From: Faecalicoccus pleomorphus DSM 20574
GTDB taxonomy: Bacteria > Bacillota_I > Bacilli_A > Erysipelotrichales > Erysipelotrichaceae
DNA: 64,000 nucleotides
Direction of reading: 5' to 3'
Assembly (NCBI RefSeq): GCF_000420345.1
Contig: NZ_ATUT01000005.1
Span: 1-64,000 of the forward strand
The notes below the pieces were generated by a model. That model made no database searches. It was not told where the DNA came from and saw only the letters and a program-made list of their open reading frames with translations. A program made the translations under genes and the position numbers. Of the stretch, positions 17,998 to 26,470 are shown piece after piece (the first letter of the stretch is position 1; the number at the start of each line of letters is the position of its first letter).

Positions 17998-20260
17998 ATA
18001 AAGTCCTACTTAATAACTCATCTTGTATATCTTTGGTCAGATTGACAAACACGGCCGAATAACCGGCAACTCTAACAATCAGATCCGGGTATTTCTCTGG
18101 ATGTTTTTGTGCATCTTCCAACTGGCCATGATCAACAACCGTAACCATTAACTGGCAGCCACCATTTTCAAAATACGTTTCGAATAAAGCTTTGACCTTC
18201 TCTTTATCTTCATGCATCATACGTGGTGTAAATTTGATATTTTGCACACTGCCACCATGATATTTCGCATCAAAATGCACTAATGAATTCAAAACAGCGG
18301 TTGGTCCGAATTTGGCAGCACCACCTTGCGGGTTATTAGCCGGATTCATATACACACCTTTGTTTCTTCCATCCAGACTGGCATCTGTCTGATGGCCCCA
18401 GTCTGTATTGGTTTGATTGTTGGAAATGACGATCAGATAATAACCCATTCCGGCATCTATGCCTCGTTGACGTATGCCTTTGGCCACATATTCATAACAG
18501 CGATTGGCCAACTCATCACACTCTTTTTTATCATTTCCATATTTATCTTGTTTCAATAAATCTTTCTGAATTCGTTCATAGCCTTTAAAATCATGCAAAG
18601 CTGCTTCATTTAACTGCTCCAACGTATATTTTTTCTGATCAAACACCAGCTTCTTGATCGCATATAAGGCATCACTGGCATTGATATTTCCATATGTTTC
18701 ATTGGTACCGCCTAAAATTTCAACTCCACCATCCAACAAAGCTTTTTCACGATGAATACAATCATCCATCAAAATCGAAGTAAATAAGAAGCTAACTTCT
18801 TGATTCATGATTTCATACGAATGTTTTTGTGCATAAATACTTAAATCAAAATAATAATCCTGCACTCTTTGATATTGATCCATCAAATCTTCAAATGTCT
18901 TTAGTTCACTTAATGGTTTACACTGTACCGGACCTGCCTTATAAATTTTATCCATAGGATCAAATCCTTCATTCATGGAAATCTGTAACAACTTTAACAT
19001 ATTCAATAATGTATTTGGCGTTCCTACACTTTTTCCCTGGATCACATATTCTCCACAACCAAAAGGAACATATTGTTCGGCAATCTTTTCCGGTACACGC
19101 ATCGCATATTGTACAGCCGGTATATTGACATCATCATTGTATAAAGTCGGATAGGTAGCTCCTGAAGCGATACATTCATATGCCATATCCAAAATATCTT
19201 CTGGTGTATTATGATCAAAGCGAAGCGTAAACTGTGGTTCTACATATCGCACTTTTTTACAGACCTTTAAACACAATCGAGTGAACAAGTCACAAGCTTC
19301 TACATTTTCTCTTCCTCGTCCACCGACGATAATACGACCATTTACCGTAGTTCTGCGATTTTCGATCATTTTCCACAAAGAAGCAATATATTCCAGCGCC
19401 TTTTCTTCGGTCAATCTTCCTGCATCCATATCTTTTTTCAAATAAGGACCTAAAACCATATCCATACGTCCATAATTAATACAACCGGCACATAACGCAT
19501 ACAACCAGAATAACTGCAACGCCTGATGGAAAGTAACCGGTTTATGCTCCTTGATCCAGATTAAATCTTCTTCCATCACATCCAAATCCTGTTTCCAATC
19601 AAGACTTGCTTCTTTTTTAGCTTCTTTAACCAAATCTATCTGGTAGGAAATGACTGTTTGAAAGAGCTTCATTGCCTCCAACGAAGCTTGGATAAATGGC
19701 TTGGTAAGATCTTGTCTTTGAATCTCTTCTATCAATCCATTCACTCCCAAACGCATCAGCTTTTGATAATCTAACATCATACCAGACAATCTTGCCGTAG
19801 CCATAAATGGATATTTACAATCGATAAAACGGCCTGTGGTATCTTCAGTCAGCACATCCTGACAATAGATAGATTTCACATCATGATATTGCCAATAATC
19901 ATATAAGGCATCCACTCGTGCCTTTTCTTCCTCCGTCTTTAACAAGGATTTAAAGGCTCGTAATTTATGAAACACACAATAATGCCCTACGCCACCAATG
20001 GAAGTGACACTGCCAAAGCCAATCGGCAAAAAATCTAATCGTCCGGCAATTTGATCACCGGGTTCCAAAGTCCGAAATAAACGCGGAAATAAAACCTTTA
20101 AACAATGAATTTCTTGAAAAGCTTTATCTAAATTTGTCCCATTTTTATGGGCACAGGTATAAGCTTCCATGATTTCCAGCTGTTCCTGTGGGCTTTTCTG
20201 ACTGGGAATCGGTTTGGATACTTCTACATTTTGTGCTCCATCAATATTGATATGTGCCAT
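17990..20260 (-). CDS. Glycyl radical enzyme of unknown substrate (PFL/dehydratase-like superfamily)
   Basis: A 756-residue oxygen-sensitive radical enzyme. The thiyl cysteine is Cys402 with Glu404 two residues on (VPFGCGEYV), the C-x-E arrangement of the dehydratase/lyase branch (glycerol, choline, hydroxyproline types) rather than the Cys-Cys of pyruvate formate-lyase. The radical glycine is Gly733 in VRVAGYSAVF. Conserved framework pieces include GGVEILGGTNETYG and FGPTAVLNSL. The Cys loop (GCGEY) and the loop DGRNKGVYMNPANNPQGG differ from the forms I know for characterised enzymes, so I do not name a substrate. The ATG has an AGGAGG site; it leads a five-gene operon with activase, DeoR, HAD and a NanE-like epimerase, which points to a sugar or sugar-derived substrate. 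No microcompartment genes are present. Confidence 0.93.
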   Translation of the reverse strand: MAHINIDGAQNVEVSKPIPSQKSPQEQLEIMEAYTCAHKNGTNLDKAFQEIHCLKVLFPRLFRTLEPGDQIAGRLDFLPIGFGSVTSIGGVGHYCVFHKLRAFKSLLKTEEEKARVDALYDYWQYHDVKSIYCQDVLTEDTTGRFIDCKYPFMATARLSGMMLDYQKLMRLGVNGLIEEIQRQDLTKPFIQASLEAMKLFQTVISYQIDLVKEAKKEASLDWKQDLDVMEEDLIWIKEHKPVTFHQALQLFWLYALCAGCINYGRMDMVLGPYLKKDMDAGRLTEEKALEYIASLWKMIENRRTTVNGRIIVGGRGRENVEACDLFTRLCLKVCKKVRYVEPQFTLRFDHNTPEDILDMAYECIASGATYPTLYNDDVNIPAVQYAMRVPEKIAEQYVPFGCGEYVIQGKSVGTPNTLLNMLKLLQISMNEGFDPMDKIYKAGPVQCKPLSELKTFEDLMDQYQRVQDYYFDLSIYAQKHSYEIMNQEVSFLFTSILMDDCIHREKALLDGGVEILGGTNETYGNINASDALYAIKKLVFDQKKYTLEQLNEAALHDFKGYERIQKDLLKQDKYGNDKKECDELANRCYEYVAKGIRQRGIDAGMGYYLIVISNNQTNTDWGHQTDASLDGRNKGVYMNPANNPQGGAAKFGPTAVLNSLVHFDAKYHGGSVQNIKFTPRMMHEDKEKVKALFETYFENGGCQLMVTVVDHGQLEDAQKHPEKYPDLIVRVAGYSAVFVNLTKDIQDELLSRTLYD

Positions 20261-20284
20261 ACTGCAGACCTCCTATTCAGTTTC

Positions 20285-20313
20285 AATATAGCACCTCGCC
20301 TTTTTACAATCAA
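20285..20313 (-). promoter_or_regulatory. Promoter of the glycyl radical operon
   Basis: On the minus strand TTGATT (20313-20308) and TATATT (20290-20285) are separated by 17 bases, about 25 bases before the start codon. Confidence 0.6.
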
Positions 20314-20315
20314 TC

Positions 20316-20335
20316 ATTTTTGTTCTTTTTTGTTC
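20316..20335 (-). promoter_or_regulatory. Direct-repeat operator candidate for DeoR
   Basis: On the minus strand two GAACAAAAA copies lie in tandem at a 10-base period, immediately upstream of the -35. DeoR-type repressors often bind A/T-rich repeats spaced about one helical turn apart, so control by the operon's own regulator is plausible. Confidence 0.5.
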
Positions 20336-20356
20336 AAATTTATTCATAGTGCTTAT

Positions 20357-20384
20357 AAAAAAAGGAGCTTTATTCAGTCGCTCC
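20357..20384 (-). terminator. Terminator of pyrE
   Basis: On the minus strand GGAGC (20384-20380) pairs with GCTCC (20368-20364) and runs into seven T; the stop codon of pyrE lies inside the loop. Confidence 0.7.
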
Positions 20385-21035
20385 ATATTCTGCATAATAA
20401 GCATCGATTCGATTTTTAAGGTCTGCATCCAATGCGTTTTTACTTTCGAGATATTCTACAACCTCTGGCATAGATACGATGGCTGCAGTTGGAAAGCCAT
20501 ATAACTCACTAACTTCCTTCAAAGCGGTTTTATTGCCTTTTCCTTTTTCGTTACGATTTAAGGAAACCATCAAACCTACGATTTCCACATTGGCTGCCCC
20601 TCTTACTTTCGGTACCGTTTCTTCCATAGATTTACCGGATGTAGTCACATCTTCAATCATAACGACACGATCTCCATCCTGAAGCTTTGTTCCTAAAAAG
20701 CTTCCTTTATCCGCTCCATGATCTTTTTCTTCCTTACGATCCGAACAATAACGAACTTCCATTCCATAAAGTTCATCCAAGGCGATCGTTGTAGCAACAG
20801 CCAATGGAATACCTTTATAGGCCGGCCCAAATAAAACATCGAAATCTTTTCCATAAGTCTCTACAATGGCCTTGGCATAATATTCGCCCAGTTTCTTTAA
20901 TTGATAGCCTGTTACATAGCCACCGGCATTCATAAAAAACGGACTTTTTCTTCCAGATTTTAGTGTAAAATCCCCAAATTTAAGAACTTTGCTTTCTAAC
21001 ATAAAGTCGATAAATTCCTGCTTGTACTGTTCCAT
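20370..21035 (-). CDS. pyrE: Orotate phosphoribosyltransferase
   Basis: Joins orotate to PRPP to give orotidine 5'-phosphate in pyrimidine synthesis. The 221-residue protein has FTLKSGRKSPFF at the orotate end, RKEEKDHG in the flexible catalytic loop, and the PRPP motif VVMIEDVTTSGKS. The start has a GAAGGAG site. It is separate from any other pyr gene in the window. Two TATAAT elements are seen in the 127-bp upstream region, and no PyrR-type leader is recognisable. Confidence 0.95.
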   Translation of the reverse strand: MEQYKQEFIDFMLESKVLKFGDFTLKSGRKSPFFMNAGGYVTGYQLKKLGEYYAKAIVETYGKDFDVLFGPAYKGIPLAVATTIALDELYGMEVRYCSDRKEEKDHGADKGSFLGTKLQDGDRVVMIEDVTTSGKSMEETVPKVRGAANVEIVGLMVSLNRNEKGKGNKTALKEVSELYGFPTAAIVSMPEVVEYLESKNALDADLKNRIDAYYAEYGATE

Positions 21036-21162
21036 ACTTTCCTACTCCTTCAATATTTACTACATCAATTATAATGTATTTCACAAAGTAATTATAGCCT
21101 ATTTAACAATTTATAATTGTGACTTCTTTGCTATAACACAATGCAAATTATATGATCCATCA

Positions 21163-21612
21163 TTACAATTTATCCGCATGTGCATTTTCATAACATTGTA
21201 CAATGTCTGCAGGCATATCCTCTTCCATATGTTGTGGCATATTCACTTCCGTTCCCTCTTTACAGGCTGTTTCATAGTACCAGCACTTGAATTTGACCAT
21301 GTCCAATGTTCTCTGCAACTCTTCCATCTGTTTTTCAATTTCCTGACGACGTGCATAAAACATTTCTTTTCGTTTTTCTAAAGTACGATCGCCCTGGCTG
21401 CACCAGTTCATAAATTCACGAATCTCTTTGATCTGCATCCCGGATTTCTTTAAACATTCAATGACACGTAAAGCTTCAATCGATTTTTCATTAAATTTAC
21501 GAATACCGGATGGTTCTCTTTCTAAGTCTTGGAATAAGCCTTCTTTATCATAATATCGTAAGGTTGGAATCGGTAAATCAAACATTTTTGAAACTTGTCC
21601 TATCGAATACAT
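21163..21612 (-). CDS. MerR-family transcriptional regulator
   Basis: A 149-residue regulator with the N-terminal winged helix (MYSIGQVSKMFDLPIPTLRYYDKEGL), a helical dimer arm at about residues 75-115 and a short C-terminal part holding Cys in KFKCWYYETACKEG. The ATG at 21610-21612 is chosen because AGGAGG lies 6 bases upstream; longer frames lack a site. The branch resembles small regulators that answer to aldehydes, thiols or drugs. It is divergent from the hydrolase gene, and the promoter of that gene has the overlong spacer such activators need. Confidence 0.9.
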   Translation of the reverse strand: MYSIGQVSKMFDLPIPTLRYYDKEGLFQDLEREPSGIRKFNEKSIEALRVIECLKKSGMQIKEIREFMNWCSQGDRTLEKRKEMFYARRQEIEKQMEELQRTLDMVKFKCWYYETACKEGTEVNMPQHMEEDMPADIVQCYENAHADKL

Positions 21613-21644
21613 ACACATCCTCCTAAAAAATTTATATTTTTCTC

Positions 21645-21675
21645 TTGACCTAAAGTTAGCTTTAGGATTTACAGT
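21645..21675 (+). promoter_or_regulatory. MerR-type promoter with 19-bp spacer
   Basis: TTGACC (21645-21650) and TACAGT (21670-21675) are 19 bases apart. Within lies the dyad CCTAAAG-TTAG-CTTTAGG (21649-21666). This is the classical layout in which a MerR protein untwists an overlong promoter. Confidence 0.75.
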
Positions 21676-21718
21676 AAACTTAATCCAACAGGATAGTATT
21701 GTCAAGGAGGAAGTTACA

Positions 21719-22708
21719 ATGAATGAAACTTTACATTTATGCCAAGAATGGGACAAGGTTTTTCCATTAAGTGAGGAAGTACGCCATCATAAAACAACCT
21801 TTACCAATCGTTATGGAATCACATTGGCAGCCGATGTTTATGAGCCAAAGAAAGCAAGTGGAAAGCTGCCGGCTATTGCCCTCAGTGGGCCTTTTGGAGC
21901 TGTTAAGGAACAAGCATCCGGCTTATACGCACACCAATTGGCAAAAAGAGGCTTTTTCACGATAGCCTTTGATCCATCCTATACCGGTGAAAGCGGTGGA
22001 TTTCCCCGCAATGTCGCCTCCCCGGATATCAACACCGAAGATTTTATGGCGGCTGTTGATTTTCTGTCTGTACAGGAAAATGTCGATCCCGATAAGATTG
22101 GAATCTTAGGTATCTGCGGTTTTGGTGGCATGGCTTTAAATGCTGCTGCATTGGATACACGTATCAAGGCCACTGTCACATCAACGATGTACGATATGAC
22201 CCGAGTGAATGCCAATGGTTATTTTGATGAAGAAGATAGCGAAGAACTTCGTTTTCAGAAAAAAGAAGCACTGTCCAAACAAAGAACGATTGATTTTAAG
22301 AATGGAAACTATGCTTCTGCCGGTGCCTTACCGGATGAAATTCCAGATGGTGCACCTCAATATGTAGCCGATTATATTTTGTATTATCGTCGAAAACGTG
22401 GTTATCATCCTCGATCTCAGGGAGAAGGAAAAGGATGGAATGTGACCGGATGCCAGTCTTTTCTAAACATGCCGATTCTGCAGTATTCCAATGAGATTCG
22501 CAGTACCGTCTTGATGATTCACGGCGAAAAAGCACATTCTTGTTATTTCAGTAAAGATGCGTATCAAAAGATGATGGATGGAAATCCCGTACCGGACAAT
22601 AAAGAATTGTTGATCATTCCAGGAGCTGTGCATACCGATTTATATGATCAAATGGATATTATTCCATTTGATAAGATCACCGATTTCTATCAGACCTATC
22701 TTAAATAA
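21719..22708 (+). CDS. Alpha/beta hydrolase with Cys nucleophile elbow
   Basis: A 329-residue cytoplasmic hydrolase resembling the YcjY/dienelactone-hydrolase-like group. The strand-5 elbow reads LGICGFGGMA, so the nucleophile position appears to be Cys rather than Ser, as in that group. ALSGPFGAVKEQ is the oxyanion region, and a late His in PGAVHTDLYD completes the set. It starts after AAGGAGG and is followed by its own terminator. The divergent MerR gene and the 19-bp-spacer promoter suggest that it is induced by the MerR ligand, perhaps a reactive small molecule. Confidence 0.85.
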   Translation: MNETLHLCQEWDKVFPLSEEVRHHKTTFTNRYGITLAADVYEPKKASGKLPAIALSGPFGAVKEQASGLYAHQLAKRGFFTIAFDPSYTGESGGFPRNVASPDINTEDFMAAVDFLSVQENVDPDKIGILGICGFGGMALNAAALDTRIKATVTSTMYDMTRVNANGYFDEEDSEELRFQKKEALSKQRTIDFKNGNYASAGALPDEIPDGAPQYVADYILYYRRKRGYHPRSQGEGKGWNVTGCQSFLNMPILQYSNEIRSTVLMIHGEKAHSCYFSKDAYQKMMDGNPVPDNKELLIIPGAVHTDLYDQMDIIPFDKITDFYQTYLK

Positions 22709-22715
22709 GAAACCC

Positions 22716-22741
22716 AAGAGTCACTAGTCATGACTCTTTTT
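22716..22741 (+). terminator. Terminator of the MerR-controlled hydrolase
   Basis: AAGAGTCA (22716-22723) and TGACTCTT (22731-22738) form a stem followed by TTTT. Confidence 0.7.
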
Positions 22742-22831
22742 ATCATCCTATTTTTAATGCTCTATCCTTTTCATTCTGTTTTTCGTGCATTAAAATAGAA
22801 GTAAGAAGAAAACCATACAGGAGGCCTTATT

Positions 22832-23443
22832 ATGAAACACACGATCATTACCATTGGCCGACAATTTGGAAGTCATGGCCGAAGCATCGCCAAACAATTG
22901 GCAAAAAAATTGGGATATGCGTATTATGACAAGGAGCTATTAGTCAAAGCTTCCCAGGAAAGCGGTTTAGCCACCAGCTTTTTAGAAAGTATGGACGAAA
23001 GACAAGCCAGTCCTTTCTTTTATTCCCTATTAGCCGGACCGACACAATTTATGTGGAACGATCAATTCATTTCCACAGAAGCTATGGCCTATCAGGCACA
23101 ACATGATACGATCCTAAAAGTCGCACAGGAGGGAAATTGTGTAATCGTAGGTCGCTGTGCCGATTACATTCTCAAAGATCAAGAACGACTGGTGCGTGTT
23201 TTTATCAGTGCCGATTTAAAAGATCGAATTGCCCATGTCATGGAACGTGATCAAATCACTGAAAAAGAAGCACGAAAGAAAATAAAAGAAATGGATAAAT
23301 CTCGTGCTGCCTATTATAACTTTAATACCGATCAAAAATGGTCTGATGCGGCAAATTATGATTTATGCATTAACACCTCTCGTCTTACGGAAGAAAAAAC
23401 AGTAGAAACCATACTGCATTTTATTCATAATTTACTAGATTGA
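22832..23443 (+). CDS. Cytidylate-kinase-like family protein
   Basis: A 203-residue P-loop-like protein of the group annotated as cytidylate kinase-like. The start is IITIGRQFGSHGRSIAKQLAKKLG, in which GSHGRS occupies the P-loop position, followed by YYDKELLVKAS; a central VIVGRCADYIL matches the group. The true cytidylate kinase of such genomes is usually a separate, longer protein, and the nucleotide substrate of this group is not settled. The ribosome site is AGGAGG. It is flanked by terminators on both sides. Confidence 0.85.
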   Translation: MKHTIITIGRQFGSHGRSIAKQLAKKLGYAYYDKELLVKASQESGLATSFLESMDERQASPFFYSLLAGPTQFMWNDQFISTEAMAYQAQHDTILKVAQEGNCVIVGRCADYILKDQERLVRVFISADLKDRIAHVMERDQITEKEARKKIKEMDKSRAAYYNFNTDQKWSDAANYDLCINTSRLTEEKTVETILHFIHNLLD

Positions 23444-23465
23444 TCCCGTCATGGGATCTTTTTTT
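23442..23465 (+). terminator. Terminator after the cytidylate-kinase-like gene
   Basis: GATCCC (23442-23447), a five-base loop and GGGATC (23453-23458), then seven T. Confidence 0.75.
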
Positions 23466-23525
23466 CAAAAGAAATCTTATTTTATGCTATAATCAGATGG
23501 CTGTAACTTCAGAAAGGAAGATTCC

Positions 23526-24743
23526 ATGACCGATTATCAAAACAACAATACCTTTTCCTTTGAAATTGAAAAAAGACTGGAAGGAAAACTAGGCCGTGCC
23601 GGTATCATCCATACTCCACATGGCGATATCAAGACACCGGCTTTTATGTGTGTAGGAACACGAGGCAGTGTCAACTTTTTATCGATGGAGGATTTAAAAG
23701 CCATTCAGGCACAGGCCATGTTGTCCAATGGATATCATTTGCGAAATGCCTCCTTTGAGATCGCCCAAAATGGTGGGCTGGCCGCCTGGTCAAAGTGGAA
23801 TGGACCTACCTTAACCGATTCCGGTGGCTTTCAGGTCATGTCTTTAGGCTCCGGCAGCGGAAAAGTCGTCAGCATGAAGGTCGGTCATGATTTAAAAAAC
23901 ACCGAACCAGAACATCGCTTTGCCAAAGTAACCGAAGATGGGGTTGCGTTTACCGATCCTAACAGCGGGCAGGATGACTTTATCGGTCCGGAAGAATCTA
24001 TGCAGATTCAATGTCGTATTGGAGCCGATATCCACATGGCCTTTGATGAACTGACTTCCTTAGCCGATGATTATGATTATAATGTAGAAGCTTTGGCAAG
24101 AACCGAACGCTGGGCACTACGAAGCATAGAAGAACATCGAAAGCATCAGTACGATCTAGGTTATTATCAAGCTTTATATGGTGTCATCCAAGGTGGCCGA
24201 TGGGAAGACTTACGCCGATCCACTTCGAAAAAATTTGCCAAGATGGATTTTGATGGCTATGGCTTAGGCGGTGCCTTCTTAAAAGAAAATCTGGGAGATA
24301 TTTTACGCTGGTGTTGTGAAGAGCTGCCGGAAAACAAGCCACGACATCTTTTAGGGCTGTCCCATCCAGACGATATCTTGATTGGAATTGAAATGGGAGC
24401 GGATACCTTTGACTGCGTGGCACCTACAAGAGAGGCACGTCACGGAAAGATCTATACACGATATGGCAATATCAATCTTGCCAATTCTCGTTTTAAAGAC
24501 AGTTTGGAACCACTTGATGATGACTGTGACTGCCCTGTTTGTAAAGCCGGATGGACCAAAGGACAACTTCGTGAATTGTTAAAGTCGCAAGACAAAGAAA
24601 AACGTCACTTGTATTTTAACTTATCTTCGCAACACAATCTTCGCTTTATTCTTCGATTGACCGAAGAAGCCAGACAAGCCTTGATAGATGATACTTTCTA
24701 TGAATATCGAAGTCAATTTTTAAAAGATTATTATCATAAATAA
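23526..24743 (+). CDS. tgt: tRNA-guanine transglycosylase
   Basis: Replaces guanine-34 of His, Asn, Asp and Tyr tRNAs with a queuosine precursor. At 405 residues it is slightly longer than many bacterial forms. Catalytic signatures are LTDSGGFQVMSL, YGVIQGG, GYGLGG and the nucleophile region GADTFDCVAPTREARHG. The zinc site is CDCPVC followed by a later His (SSQHNL). The start follows AGAAAGGAAG. No queA neighbour is seen. It ends at a strong bidirectional terminator. Confidence 0.95.
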   Translation: MTDYQNNNTFSFEIEKRLEGKLGRAGIIHTPHGDIKTPAFMCVGTRGSVNFLSMEDLKAIQAQAMLSNGYHLRNASFEIAQNGGLAAWSKWNGPTLTDSGGFQVMSLGSGSGKVVSMKVGHDLKNTEPEHRFAKVTEDGVAFTDPNSGQDDFIGPEESMQIQCRIGADIHMAFDELTSLADDYDYNVEALARTERWALRSIEEHRKHQYDLGYYQALYGVIQGGRWEDLRRSTSKKFAKMDFDGYGLGGAFLKENLGDILRWCCEELPENKPRHLLGLSHPDDILIGIEMGADTFDCVAPTREARHGKIYTRYGNINLANSRFKDSLEPLDDDCDCPVCKAGWTKGQLRELLKSQDKEKRHLYFNLSSQHNLRFILRLTEEARQALIDDTFYEYRSQFLKDYYHK

Positions 24744-24746
24744 ACA

Positions 24747-24796
24747 AATAGAACCTCAAGATCATAAACATTGATCATAATGAGGTTCTATTTTTT
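24747..24796. terminator. Bidirectional terminator after tgt
   Basis: AATAGAACCTCA (24747-24758) pairs with TGAGGTTCTATT (24781-24792), with an inner ATGATC-like stem and T-rich flank. It faces both tgt and the convergent surface-protein gene. Confidence 0.8.
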
Positions 24797-24808
24797 GAGC
24801 ATAGAAAA

Positions 24809-24830
24809 ACTAGGAAGATTGCTTCCTAGT
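24809..24830 (-). terminator. Terminator of the surface-protein gene
   Basis: ACTAGGAAG and CTTCCTAGT around a four-base loop; the minus strand then reads TTTTTCT. It lies 11 bases after the stop codon. Confidence 0.7.
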
Positions 24831-24841
24831 CATTCTACTAA

Positions 24842-25843
24842 CTATTTACGCTTTTTAAGCAAGACAATCATACCAACAAGGGCAACGCTCATAGAGCCAA
24901 GTGCTCCAACAATGGATAAATTTGCCGATGTATTTGTTCCATCTGCTTTCTTTGTTTCTTCTTTTGATTGTTCAGTCTGCGCTGGTGTTGTAGGTTCCTG
25001 CGGTTTGTCCTCTACCGGTTTTTCCGGACTCTTTTCTTTTTCGATTTCTACTTCCACAACACTACTTGTACCATATGCAACTGTTGTATGGATGGTATCG
25101 ATTCCAGTTACAGAAACATATCCTTCCGGTATTTCTAGTGAAATGTCAAAAGCAGCTTCCTGACCAGGTATGCCTGCTTCAGAAGTATAAGTTTTTGTCG
25201 TGACAACTTCTTCACCATTTACATAATTTACTGTTAAAGATGCCGTTTTTAATTCCGCAAAATTAGCTGTATATGTATTGGAAAAACGACTTTGAGGAAC
25301 AAAGCCAGGATCTGTACTTACCACTTCTCTATTAGCATCTGTCCAATTCACAAAATAATATCCTTCATTTGGAGTTGCGATAGAACCTGTAGGATTTTGA
25401 TCCATAGATGTCAATGTTTCAGATGGCACAGATACGCTACCACCTTGCGTTGCGACATAATTGATTTGGTTAGCATTTACAGTAACATCAATACTACCTA
25501 CGGTAATTCCACCAAATATTCCCTCAGTACAGCGAATCGTCATAGAACCTGCGTTACTTGCAACCGTAGAAAATTTGCTATTATAATTGTTCATACTTTG
25601 GTCACCGATAAAACAATGATGATTTATGCCATCCCAATGCCACGGATAATTACATGTTACTGTAATGGTTTCTCCTACTTCATAGGTTGTTTTGTCTGAG
25701 GTAACATAATTTCCATAGCTGTAAGCTTCAGGAGCAGCAGTTACTGTTGTTTCCTCTTGCGCCAAAATTGTTGTCGTTGCACCCATGGTTAGAGTTACAC
25801 CTAACGCCATAGATGCAGCCAAAGCTTTTTTCGTTCTTTTCAT
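24842..25843 (-). CDS. Cell-surface protein with InlB-type repeat and C-terminal membrane anchor
   Basis: A 333-residue exported protein. Residues 1-29 are a Sec signal ending TTILAQ. A beta-rich domain with paired Cys (TCNYPWHWDG..HHCF) follows, then a stretch like the Listeria-type B-repeat (GGSVSVPSETL..PNEGYYFVNWTDANREV..YTANF), a MucBP-like region, and a Pro/Glu/Lys-rich wall-spanning segment. The end is TNTSANLSIVGALG, a hydrophobic helix, then KKRK. This is the layout of a sortase signal, but LPxTG is absent and TNTSAN stands in its place. It is transcribed alone. Confidence 0.75.
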   Translation of the reverse strand: MKRTKKALAASMALGVTLTMGATTTILAQEETTVTAAPEAYSYGNYVTSDKTTYEVGETITVTCNYPWHWDGINHHCFIGDQSMNNYNSKFSTVASNAGSMTIRCTEGIFGGITVGSIDVTVNANQINYVATQGGSVSVPSETLTSMDQNPTGSIATPNEGYYFVNWTDANREVVSTDPGFVPQSRFSNTYTANFAELKTASLTVNYVNGEEVVTTKTYTSEAGIPGQEAAFDISLEIPEGYVSVTGIDTIHTTVAYGTSSVVEVEIEKEKSPEKPVEDKPQEPTTPAQTEQSKEETKKADGTNTSANLSIVGALGSMSVALVGMIVLLKKRK

Positions 25844-26470
25844 GATTCTCCTCTCCTAAATCTTTTTATACTTCAATCACATCTTAACCCTCCCCTTAAT
25901 AAAACGTCAATATATTTGTTGTTATTTTGCTTTATTTTAGTTATTTTTTTATAAATTAAATAACCTTTACACAAAAAAAAACGAATAAGGTTTATACTTC
26001 ATTCGTTTTCACATTTTCTTATTTATTCTATTTCTTATTTCGAATATCAATGATAATCATCACAATAGACCGAAACACAGACAACAATACACAATGACTT
26101 CTTTGTTTCTGCAGCAGTTTATGTACTACATGGGTTTGAGAAATTTCTTTTTACAAATTTTTTTCTCCTTCTGTAGTTTATCTGAATCTGGTGACTCACC
26201 CCAATTGGTCAACCAATGTTTGCGCCATATTTGAAGTCGAGACTATTCTTGATGGTTTCGAAGCCAAGTAGTTATCAATACAGCTGTCCTTGTCTTTTTA
26301 AATCATACCTTATTTACGCCATTACTATCCTTAAGGTTTTCATACCTTGCTCCATGCATTTTTTGGTTTGATTGACAAAAGGTCCTCCGTCTGAATCGCT
26401 ACATCATGATCACTAGACTGAAAACTTCTATCCGTTTACTACTGATTCTGTCATATTCAGTTTTCACCTT
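25844..26470. other. 627-bp region without a convincing gene
   Basis: The right part (about 26100-26460) has near-coding composition, but every frame on both strands is broken within about 60 codons, and I cannot assign the fragments to a family. At 25977-26009 AAAACGAAT and ATTCGTTTT form a hairpin. The promoter of the surface protein should lie at about 25845-25930. The downstream end of the DUF4430 operon lies at 26470 without a clear terminator. A decayed gene or insertion remnant is possible. Confidence 0.35.

Noticed and set aside
22832-23443. Calling this gene cmk
   Set aside because: The protein belongs to the cytidylate-kinase-like group, which differs from true CMP kinase; the symbol would overstate the evidence.
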